Of a stretch of DNA of 64,000 nucleotides, positions 32,540 to 42,700 are shown one piece after another. A model generated the notes under the pieces. It was not told the DNA's origin, did not search any database, and saw only the letters and a program-made list of their open reading frames with translations. Source of the DNA: Hippasteria phrygiana (taxonomy: Eukaryota > Echinodermata > Asteroidea > Valvatida > Goniasteridae); assembly GCA_037893225.1 (NCBI GenBank), contig JAZGUH010000084.1:744001-808000 (forward strand), read 5' to 3'. The number at the start of each line of letters is the position of its first letter. The stretch's first letter is position 1. A program made the translations under genes and the position numbers.

Positions 32540-33026
32540 CCATAGAGCTACATGTATATTAAATTACTAGAGCGCTGACTCGCTGTACAAAGTGATGCCT
32601 GCTGGGCGCATCCATGTTTGTGCACAAACCTATGGAAAACTCAAAATTTTGTACGGCTTATGAACGGCTATTTGCATATCTGCGTTTGTATTCTATAAAG
32701 TTGCCTTATCGAAGCCGATACGCCGAAACCCGAAACGCACAATCAGTAAATGAGCAATTCATTTTGCTCTGCGCAAACAACGCAAACGCGTACCGCGCTA
32801 CAGATTATTTTTGCCGTGACGTTTTAAATAACCCTCATGACGCGCTTAAGTTGTTTGCGTATGTTGTACTTCTGCGTTGCATTTAGAGTACACTTTTAAA
32901 ATTCAATCTAATTTCATTATGTTCTACAAACACGCACACGAATTCAAAATGTCTGAGCGCAGGAAGGATTTCTCCGCGCCTAAGATGGGGAGTTAGCACT
33001 CTAGTAATTTAATATAGCTCTATGGA
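32540..33026. mobile_element. TIR MITE (about 487 bp) with AAATAA flanks
   Basis: Ends CCATAGAGCT..TATTAAATTACTAGAG and the inverted CTCTAGTAATTTAATATAGCTCTATGG. AAATAA flanks both ends as a possible 6-bp duplication. A 90-codon frame at 32614-32886 has no recognisable domain. Confidence 0.7.
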
Positions 33027-33182
33027 AATAACTTGAAACTACGTGGATTCTGGTTTCTAAACAGAAAATACGGGTGCAAACCTAAAATGTGACCCGTCAT
33101 CACGAACGGGCCGTAATCCCACATTCATAAATGCCTCAGCGAGTTTCACTATCCCTATTGGTCGAGAGCCTGTCACGTGGGT

Positions 33183-33236
33183 GTGTTTAAACGGTTGTTT
33201 AAACACGGCTGGAAGTTGTTTAAACACGGCGCGAAA
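33183..33236 (+). repeat. Three GTTTAAACACGG words
   Basis: GTGTTTAAACGG, GTTTAAACACGGC and GTTTAAACACGGC follow each other at 13-24 bp spacing. Confidence 0.7.
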
Positions 33237-33559
33237 TGTAGAGTCACTACAAAATCTGGTCCATTTTATTGGTTGAACACTCGAGCGACCAGTCACTCTC
33301 CTAATATCGCAAGCGCAATACTACCGATGCGTCCGTATTTAGAGTCCATAATTTCACGCTACACCGGCACTGCTGCACCACCTGGCGAGCGCGTCAATTT
33401 CCATGTAAGGAAATGTTTACCACTACGCGCGTGGCACGAACCATTAAATAGCTGAAGGGGTGTTTTACAAACCAAGGTAAAACAAATTAAACAAAATCAT
33501 TGGAAATTTAAAATTTTCGGTGGTTTTTGCTTAATTATACAAAAAGATATTTTATGAAT

Positions 33560-33627
33560 GGGAATAAATTTGTGCTGGGCCGGTTTTAAACGTACGTTTA
33601 AAACCGGCCCAGCACATATTTATTCCC
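33560..33627. repeat. 68-bp palindrome
   Basis: The central 44 bp (33572-33615), from GTGCTGGGCCGG through TTTTAAACGTACGTTTAAAA to CCGGCCCAGCAC, is a perfect palindrome. It extends with one mismatched pair through GGGAATAAAT and ATTTATTCCC. Weaker pairing continues outward on both sides. There is no unpaired loop. Confidence 0.93.
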
Positions 33628-34995
33628 TTAATAGCAAATTTGTATATACAGTCGAAAATAGGTCAAAATGCATTTTCCGGTCCAAAATATGATTTTTATT
33701 TAATTGAAAAGTTTGAGCATTAAACTTACATTCTGTTGAGTTTGAAAGCCTAAAAGTGTCTTAAAATCTGAATAATCAGTGATTTAAGTGAGATGTCGTG
33801 TAAGAAATAGATTAGAAATGGCTTAGAAATTGATTAAAACACTGTTCTCAACAATGGAAATGAGCCATTTTTACCTTCATTATTTTGAGTTGTAAGTTGC
33901 CATGTCTTACGGAATCTGTGTATTTATTGATAGGTTCTTCTCTCTGATTGGTAAAAAGTAACGGATTACCCAGAATACACACAAAAAAAGCCAATTAAAT
34001 TGACCCTTTCTAAGCCTTCGATTTTTCGTTTCAGGTAAAAAATCGTCACTAAGCGGCCTAAACACGCAGCGCGATTGGCTGTAATCGATCAGCTGACCAA
34101 CTAAGCATGCCGGAACGAAAGTTGTCTTCCGGGTTGTGATGAAACCATAGACGGCCGGCACTGTGGTTCGCAACGTAGAACTCGTCAAATTCCCTCTATT
34201 TGCAGCTTCCAGAAATGATTGAGATCTGCCCGGGGAGGGGGGGGGGGGGGGGGGGGTAGCGAGGGAGGGGGGGGGGGGGGGGGTAGCGAGGGAGGGAGTG
34301 GGGGCGAGGGGGGATAGCAAGGGAGGGAGTGGGGAGCACCCAACAGTATATTTCTTAATAATACTATTAGTTTCTCCGTTTTCAAAATTTCTAGGGGGGG
34401 GGGGGACTTGGGGGGGCAACAATTCGTTTTTTTTTTTTTTGGGGGGGGGGCATGTGTACCCCACCTCCACCCCCCTGGGTTACGCTACCTTCCCTTGTGG
34501 CACCCCTGCCCTCAGTGGATCCTGTTGACTGAACCAATGTATTTTGCTGGTTAAGTAAACATTGAAGAACATGTGTGCAAAGTTTCAAAATGATTGGACA
34601 AATCCAACTGTCCGTTGCTATGTTGTTTTGATGGCACTACAATATGAAATGTATCCTTTTGTTTTCTCTAGTATTTCTCAGCTTTGCAATTAATTAATGC
34701 GCCTGACCTGGCCCCATTCAAAATGCTGTAACTTTTGAACTGGACCTCCAATTGAGATGGCTGCCTTGTTTTAAAGCTAATAAAATGCTCTATTATTTAA
34801 GTATAAAATCTCAATTTTGATGGGGTATTTACTTTACTGCCCGTTTGTGGTGACGGGTCACAAATATGACATAATGCACTGTACCAACTGTACCAACATG
34901 CAGCTTGTATTTTAAAGATGTCCGTACTCTGACTGAACATTTCAATTTTATACTAACACACTATGGAAAAAATTGAAGTTTTTACCAAAAAACAC
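33628..34995. other. Non-coding stretch with long G/T homopolymers
   Basis: Poly-G blocks at about 34233-34257, 34268-34282, 34395-34403 and 34441-34450, with a poly-T run at 34428-34440. The proline-rich and glycine-rich frames here arise from these runs. No gene or bounded repeat is supported. Confidence 0.5.
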
Positions 34996-35455
34996 TTAAA
35001 GGTATTGTACACGATTGGTAATCCTCCATTTATTTTTTACTGAATTGTTTCAAAATACTTTACTAGGCTGTAAGCCAATAGTAGTCTCAATCATCCTGTG
35101 AAATTATAGCACAAGGTGTGCTGTCGTCAAGAAAAATGGAAACATATATCGTTTTCCAACGATTTCCAGCTGGAAATCATTGGAAAACTGCCCTGTAGCC
35201 TTTAGTCAAGGCGCGCTCGGCTACGTGGATGAGTGGCACCCCAGACATGCTGGCATTCGGGGTGCGTCACGCGCCCAGATAGCCACGAGCGCCTTGACTA
35301 AAGGATATCATCCGTCCGACGGTTGAAAACGAGCGCCGTTTTTCTCTCGCTTTTTTCGCCACCCAACAGCGCAAAACTTTGAACAGGTCAGTGGAACGAT
35401 ATTTCCTATAAAATACTAACCCCTATTAAAATCCGCCCATTTCAGAAAACCTTGC
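34996..35455 (-). mobile_element. TTAAAGG-end TIR element, copy 3 of 4 (reverse orientation)
   Basis: Starts TTAAAGGTATTGTACACGATTGGTAAT, the clean form of the end. The palindrome at about 35154-35189 has core GATTTCCAGCTGGAAATC, and the inner foldback (arms CCTTTAGTCAAGGCGC and GCGCCTTGACTAAAGG) lies at 35195-35308. The far end decays after CCGCCCATTTCAG. Confidence 0.8.
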
Positions 35456-36368
35456 GCATTGATACGCGCGCGTTAGTTATCCCGAATGACCCATGACCCA
35501 TGTTATTGTGCACATCATGCGCAGTTGAAATACCGTACTGGCTTATTAGAAGCATCCTGTTCCTGATTCTAGATTTGGAACTTTTTACTTCAGGGCAGGG
35601 GCCATGTGTTTGTGCAATATCCCATTGGAAGGCTTATAACTTAGGTATCTAATGGTAAAAAATTTACCATATAATTTGAAAATTTAGTAAATTCGCAGTG
35701 CCACTCCCCAAAAGGCAGGGACACAGCATCTTTAACCCTAACGTCCTAGGCATTAATTTGGTTTGAATACCTACAAAATACTACTTAGTATTCTGCTGCA
35801 TTGAGTATCTCTGTCTTTGGGTGCGTTCGAGTAGCTCACCCGGGTCGACTCGGGTTAGCCCCGTGCCCTTCGATTAGGTCTGACGTCATACCCGGGGCTC
35901 ACTCGGGTCAGCTACCACAGACCCTGCTCGTGGAGCAGAGTCACTGGTGTAATTACGTCACACGCGTGCGTAGTTAAGTCTGACTACCCACAGATTCTAC
36001 TGGAGCGGGGAATTAAAAATGGCTGACCTCAAGAGCGATTGTGTAGTTAAGGACTGTTTCTATATGAGAACAAAATCCACTTTTAAGTTATTGGACTCGG
36101 CAAACTACAAATGTTGATTGCGACATTAAAAACCAACAGGTACATGTATGTCATAGATAGAGGGCAGAGTTTTACATTTTTTGTGGGAAATTTTTTGGTA
36201 AAACGACAACGAAGATGACAAAATGCAACACGAAAATAAAGATGGCGAAGACCGCACTGATTCGCAAGACACGAACTGCAAAACACGTAAGAAAATTTCA
36301 TTTTTTTTCCGGCAGGAAACTTTTCAGAATTACAAAAAATGATGTCATTAGAATTGAGAGGAGTATAC

Positions 36369-36719
36369 TGTAGCGCCAGTGCCGGTCGGTTGGCGGAGGG
36401 CGCTAGCACGGCACCACTAGCGGAACCGTTGCGGTGGAGCCCCAGCTGACCGGCCGGTAGAGGGCACCAGCACGGTCCCACAGCGGAGCTGTTGCAACGG
36501 AGCCCCTGCTGGTCGGCTGGGGAGGCCCGTTGCGTGCGGCGCACGCGCGGTGACCCATTTCCCTAGTAACAAGCATTGTGCGATCCTCCACCATTTTGTG
36601 TGAGGCCTTGTGTATTTTGCTACCCGAATAAACGGCCTAGAGCCCTTCAGAACTTGAGCAAAGTGTGCCGGAGTGTTCTTTCAGGGTGTACGAGAGTCCC
36701 GCGCACGGTCGACGCTACA
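36369..36719 (+). repeat. Gypsy 5' LTR
   Basis: TG..CA-bounded, 351 bp. Polyadenylation-type AATAAA at 36627-36632. It differs from the 3' LTR at GCCAGTGCC/GCCGGTGCC, GACCCATTT/GACCCGTTT and CTACCCGAATAA/CTACCTGAATAA. No clear TATA box. Confidence 0.95.
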
Positions 36720-36739
36720 TTGGAGGCAGCGGTGACATA
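36720..36739 (+). promoter_or_regulatory. Candidate primer-binding site
   Basis: TTGGAGGCAGCGGTGACA follows the 5' LTR directly; TGG would pair with the CCA end of a tRNA. I cannot say which tRNA. Confidence 0.5.
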
Positions 36740-36755
36740 CCAGGAAAGAGCAAAT

Positions 36756-36764
36756 CAGGTAAAA
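36756..36764 (+). promoter_or_regulatory. Candidate 5' splice site in the Gypsy leader
   Basis: CAG/GTAAAA, with GT at 36759-36760, 22 bp before the gag start codon. It is the right place for a donor that removes gag-pol to make a subgenomic mRNA. Confidence 0.5.
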
Positions 36765-36781
36765 CCTCAAGTTCTTGCGGC

Positions 36782-39700
36782 ATGAATCCACCGGGTAGGG
36801 ACAGTCTGGTGTCCGACTCGCCACACGGCGCGGACACAGACGGGGATATAGCTCCACACGACGCAGGCCAATCGGGAGATAGGAATGGCGGACCGTTCGT
36901 TACCTTGAGCGAATTAGAATCCTTTTTGAGGGATAATCAAGGGAGTCTTCCTCGGGATAAGAGGGAGACTGGGGGGTCATCGGGATCGGAATCTCTCATG
37001 TGGGAGGACGGGGAGAAAATGAAGCCTGAGATGATAGATCAGGGGGGGCGAATTTGTTACATTCCATGTCGCATTTGCATCGATTCCCCCCAGACTAGTT
37101 ATGAGTCCCTCAGTGGGCCGTCCCACGCCGCTGGCGTCGGGGTGACAGATGCTCCGTTCCACCCGGAACGTTGCCGAGTCGCACTGGCCGGTGTGGCGGG
37201 GACGGTGCTTCACTGTGGGACAACCCATGACCCTTATTCCGGCGTGTCGAACGCCGGACCCCGCGAGGGGCCGCCCGGTGCTGCGCACGGCGACGGCGCA
37301 GACGCTGCGTTCCACACGGAACGCCGCCGAGCCGCGTTCGCTGGGGCAGCGGGGGCGGAGCCTCGTGTGGAGACGGCCTGTGAGTTTCACGCCGGTGCGC
37401 CCGGCGGGGGGTCTCGCGGGGGGCCGCCCTGCGCTGTGCACGGCGGCGGGGCAAACGCCGCGTTCCACACGGAACGCCGCCGAGCCGCGTTCGCCGGGGC
37501 GGCGGGGGCGGAGCCTCGTTTGGGAACGGCCTGTGAGTTTCACACCGGTGCGCCCGATGGGGGGCCTCGCGGGGGGCCGCCCTGCGCCGTACACGGCGGC
37601 GAGGCAAACGCTGCGTTCCACTCGGAACGCCGTCGGGCCGCGTTCGCGGGGGCGGAGCCTTGCATGGAGGGGGCCTTTGGGTTTTGCACCAGTACGCCCA
37701 GCGGGGGACACCGGGAGGGACCACGCCGTGCTGGGTATGGCGGCGGGGCGGATACGCCGCTCCACACGGAGCGTGGTCACGCCGCGTCTGCCGACGCAGC
37801 GGGGGGTCGTCCAGAGACACCCCACATTTTCTACACCGGCGTGAGCACCGGGAGCCACGAGGAACTGACCACCAGGGCAGGCCCTGGCGCAACGGGGATT
37901 CCCCAACCTACACGCCCCATGACGGTAACAGTAGAGCCCCCTCAACGGTACCGGTGTGGCCAGCCACTCCGCGTGGGAGTCAATGGAGAGCCACTCCGCG
38001 TGGGAGTCAATGGAGAGCCACTCCGCGTGGGAGTCAATGGAGAGCCACTCCGCGTGGGAGTCAATGGAGAGCCACTCCGCGTGGGAGTCTATGGAGGAGA
38101 GCCACTCCGCGTGGGAGTCAATGGCGTGGAGCCACTCCGCGTGGGAGTCTATGGGGGAGAGCCACTCCGCGTGGGAGTCAATGGAGAGCCACTCCGCGTG
38201 GGAGTCTATGGGGGAGAGCCACTCCGCGTGGGAGTCAATGGAGAACCACTCCGCGTGGGAGTCAATGGAGAGCCACTCCGCGTGGGAGTCAATGGAGAGC
38301 CACTCCGCGTGGGAGTCTATGGGGGAGAGCCACTCCGCGTGGGAGTCAATGGCGTAGAACCACTCTGCGTGGGAGTCAATGGAGAGCCACTCCGCGTGGG
38401 AGTCAATGGAGAGCCACTCCGCGTGGGAGTCAATGGCGTGGAGCCACTCCGCGTGGGAGTCTATGGGGGAGAGCCACTCCGCGTGGGAGTCAATGGAGAG
38501 CCACTCCGCGTGGGAGTCAATGGGGAACCACTCCGCGTGGGAGTCAATGGAGAGCCACTCCGCGTGGGAGTCAATGGCGCAGAACCACTCCGCGTGGGAG
38601 TCAATGGAGAGCCACTCCGCGTGGGAGTCAATGGCGCGGAGCCACTCCGCGTGGGAGTCTATGGAGGAGAGCCACTCCGCGTGGGAGTCAATGGCGCGGA
38701 GGCAATCCGCACGGGAGTCTATGGAGGAGAACCACTCCGCGTGGAAGTCAATGGAGTGAGACAGCCCAGTCGGGAGGGGAGACCCGGGATCGCGGGGTGG
38801 CACCACACGGAGCCCCCATGCGGGACCGAGGCACCATCCACCACCAAGGGGGCACAGACTACCCCTGGCACATGCGGTGCCGCCGGACGAGCGGGGGACA
38901 TGCCAACACCACCACCCGGGATGAGAAGGGGGACAGCGGGACCTTCCGACCCGGGGGGTCGGAGGCCAATGATGTTTCCCGACAGGTTCGACGGAGGCTC
39001 GTCGTGGTCCGATTACCTGATCCACTTCGAGAGCGTCGCGGCAGTCAACCATTGGAGCGAGGCCGAGAAGGCGATGTTCCTGGCTTCTCATTTGAGGGGC
39101 ACGGCCCAAGAGGCACTTGCGGATATGGCGCCGGAGGGGCGAACGGAATATGCCTCCATCCTCGAGACCTTCGAACAACGGTTCGGGGTGGCTGCCCAGA
39201 TCCCCTTACACCGGGCGCAGTTGTCGATGCGCTTGAGAGGCCGCGACGAGTCACTCGGCAGCTTGGGACAGTCGATTCGAAGACTAATTTACAAGAGCTA
39301 CCCGAAGCTGCCCACGCAGGCCCGCGAAGATCTGGCGGTGGAGGCGTTTCGCAACGCCCTGGGGAACGAACAGCTGCAACGCCACATCTTCTCTAGGAGG
39401 GCGGCAACTCTGACCGAGGCAGTCGCCCTTGCGGCCGAGATGGAGGCCTTCCTCGAGGCACAGGCGCGCCAGAAGGGGAGGTCAGGGACCAAGGACGTCC
39501 GGCTAGTAACTCAGCCCCCAGCCGAGGAGCCCGGGCCTGCCGCCGGGACTGGGGATGTGCAGGCCGCCCGCCCCCGGGTGGAGTGCTACGGATGCCACGA
39601 GTTCGGGCACATACGACGGTACTGCCCCAAGCGGAAGTCTGCTTCCGACCGGCAGCGAGGACCGACGGGGACAACGCCGAGACGCCAGGCCCCAAGCGGA

Positions 39701-42700
39701 GAGCCGGCGGCTCCAGCCCGAGTGACCAGTGCGAACTACATCACGGGCAAGGTCGCCGGGATATCCGTGCGCCTCCTCCTTGATACCGGGGCGGCGGTAA
39801 GCTTGTTGTCCGAGAGGGTCTATGGCACCTTGGATGAGACGGAGAGGCCGAGACTCCTTCGTTCCGCGCCGGCCCTGAGAATGGCAGACGGGAGCTCCAT
39901 GCCAGCGAGGGGGGTGGCCGACTTCAAACTGCAGGTCGGGGGTCAACTTCTGAACCACGCCTGTACGGTGGCCGATATAGAGCCAGACGTGATACTCGGG
40001 ATCGACTTCCTGTCAAGATACCGTTGCGAATGGCGATGGGGGGATGGCGTAGTCGTGGTCGACGGGGAGGCCGTTCCCCTGGAGGGTTCCCGACGGCGGC
40101 CGATGGTGGCCAGGGTACAGGTGATGGAGAATATGGTGGTACCGGCAGGTCACGAGGCGATTATCGCGGGCGGAGTGGCTGCTGGGCCACGGATGGGAGT
40201 CGGGATGGTGTACCCGAACTTGGGGGCCACGGACAGTTGTCAGATTGCGGTCGCCACGGGCCTGGTCGATACTGGGAATGGGACCGTGCCGATCCGAGTG
40301 TTCAACCCGACGACCGACCCCGTCACCGTTTACAAAGGGAGTCGCCTGGCTTTATTTTCGCCAATGGACGACTTTGACGTGATGGAACTTGGCGACGGAC
40401 GGCCGAGAACGGCTACCGGGCATTCTTTTTCCCCCCCAGCGAGTGTCCGAACGGAAGTGCCGGCTCATCTCGGAGACCTCTTGGACCGGGGCGCGGTGAA
40501 CCTCGGTCCGGCCGAGCATGCCCGGTTGGCAGAATTGCTGACGGAGTTCTCGGAAGCGTTCACGGGCCCGGACGGCAAGCTCGGTCGGACGAACCTGGCC
40601 CAGCATGCGATCGACACCGGAGCAGCCAACCACATACGCCAGCCGCCAAGGAGACTACCCATGCACAAGCGGCGGGAGGCAGAGAAGCAAGTTGAACAGA
40701 TGTTGCAGGAGGGTGTTGTGGAGCCGTCCAATAGTCCTTGGTCGTCACTGGTCGTCCTTGTAAGAAAAAAGGACGGTTCCATTCGATTTTGCGTGGACTA
40801 TCGCAAGGTCAACGAGGTGACGCTGAAGGACGCGTACCCCATCCCCCGAATCGAGGACAACTTGGACGCCCTGGACGGGGCGAAGTGGTTCAGCACACTC
40901 GACCTAGCCAGCGGATACTGGCAGGTCGGCCTGGACAAGGGGGACCGAGAGAAGACGGCCTTCGGCATGCAGAACGGCTTGTACCAATTTACAGTAATGC
41001 CATTCGGGCTCTGCAACGCTCCAGCGACATTCGAACGGCTAATGGAGCGGGTGCTGAGGGGACTTCAGTGGCAGATAGCGGTGGTCTATCTGGACGACGT
41101 GATCGTGTGGGGGTCCGACTTCGAGGAACACTATCAGAGGCTGGCCACCGTGTTGGGCCGGTTCCGGGCCACGGGGTTGAAGCTGAAACCAAAAAAATGC
41201 GATCTGTTCAAGACGGAAGTGTCCTTCCTGGGCCACAAGGTTTCAGCCGAAGGGGTGAGCACAGACCCCGAAAAAGTCACCGTCATCAGGAAGTGGCCAC
41301 AGCCGGCAAACCTGACCCAAGTCCGGAGCTTCCTGGGCCTCGCGTCGTACTACCGACGTTTCATCGCAGACTTCGCCGAGATCGCTCGTCCCCTCCACGC
41401 CCTTACCAACAAGAGTCAGAAGACCTTTGCCTGGTCCAGCTCCTGTCAGTCGGCCTTTGAGCACCTCAAGGACGCGCTGGCTACGACGCCGGTGTTACGG
41501 TACCCGAACACGGAGCGTCGCTACATCCTGGACACGGACGCCAGCCACTGCACCATTGGAGCGGTGTTGTCACAGGAAGGGGATGATGGGGAAAGGGTGA
41601 TTGCCTACGGCAGCCGCGCCTTGTCCAAGGCCGAGCGCAACTACTGCACCACACGGAGAGAGTTGCTGGCCGCGGTCCACTTCATCCATTATTTCAAACA
41701 TTACCTCCTGGGCAAGCGTTTCCTGCTCAGAACGGACCACAGCTCCTTACGGTGGCTATTCAACTTCCGCGAACCCGAAGGACAGGTGGCCAGATGGATC
41801 CAAAGGCTGGGGTGTTACGAATTTGACATCGAGCACCGAGCAGGCAAGAAACACATCAACGCCGACGCCGTCTCCAGGATCCCGTGTGGCCAGTGCGGAC
41901 GGTCAAGAGAGCAGGGCCAGGAATGCTACACCGGGGAGGGCCAGAGTAGTACCGGGGAGGCACAAGTGGACGGACTGGTGGGAGCTGTCGGCGAGTCCGG
42001 ACGGAAACGGGCCACTGCCTCAGAACAACTCCTGGAGACATGGGACCCCGAGGAACTGGCGCGGGAGCAACGCAGCGACCCCGAACTGGGCAAGCTCATG
42101 CAGTGGCTGGAGGAGGCGGTCCCCCGACCCGGCTGGACGGATGTCTCGGCGCTGGACGAGGGTACCAAGTTCTGGTGGGCCAAGTGGCAAAGGCTACGGC
42201 TGGCCCGTGGGGTCCTACAGCTAAGATGGGAACAGCCCGGCGGGGGACCCCCGACGTGGAAGGTCGTGGTCCCAAAGGGGAAGGTGGAGGACGTCATGAG
42301 GTTGGTCCATGACAACAGAACCTCGGGCCACTTGGGGGTCGCCCGGACGGTCGCACGACTGAAGCAGGCCTCCGTGTACTGGAGAGGGATGCAACGCCAG
42401 GCGGAAGAGTGGTGTCGGAAGTGCCACAAGTGTGGCTCGAAGAAGTCGCCTCCCAGACCCCGGAAGGCCCCACTCCAACAATACTTAGTAGGGGCCCCGA
42501 TGGAGCGCCTGGCAATTGACCTGACGGGCAGACTTCCGAAGACGAGGGCCGGGAACACGGGCATCATGGTGGTCGCTGACTACTTCACGAAGTGGGTGGA
42601 GGCCTTTCCCATCCCCGACAAAACGTCAGAAACCGTCGCCAGGGTCCTCGTCGAACAGGTTGTCACGCGGTTCGGCACCCCCCTAGAAATCCATACGGAT

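Noticed and set aside
32614..32886. 90-codon gene inside the 32.5-33.0 kb TIR element
   Set aside because: The element has MITE structure and the frame matches no transposase or other family I recognise.
33907..34588. Proline-rich and glycine-rich proteins
   Set aside because: Produced by poly-G/poly-C and poly-T homopolymers; no domain or start context.
36977..39178. 733-codon minus-strand frame and other large antisense frames across the Gypsy element
   Set aside because: They are shadows of a GC-rich, repeat-containing gag-pol frame; they carry no recognisable domain and cross the minisatellite.
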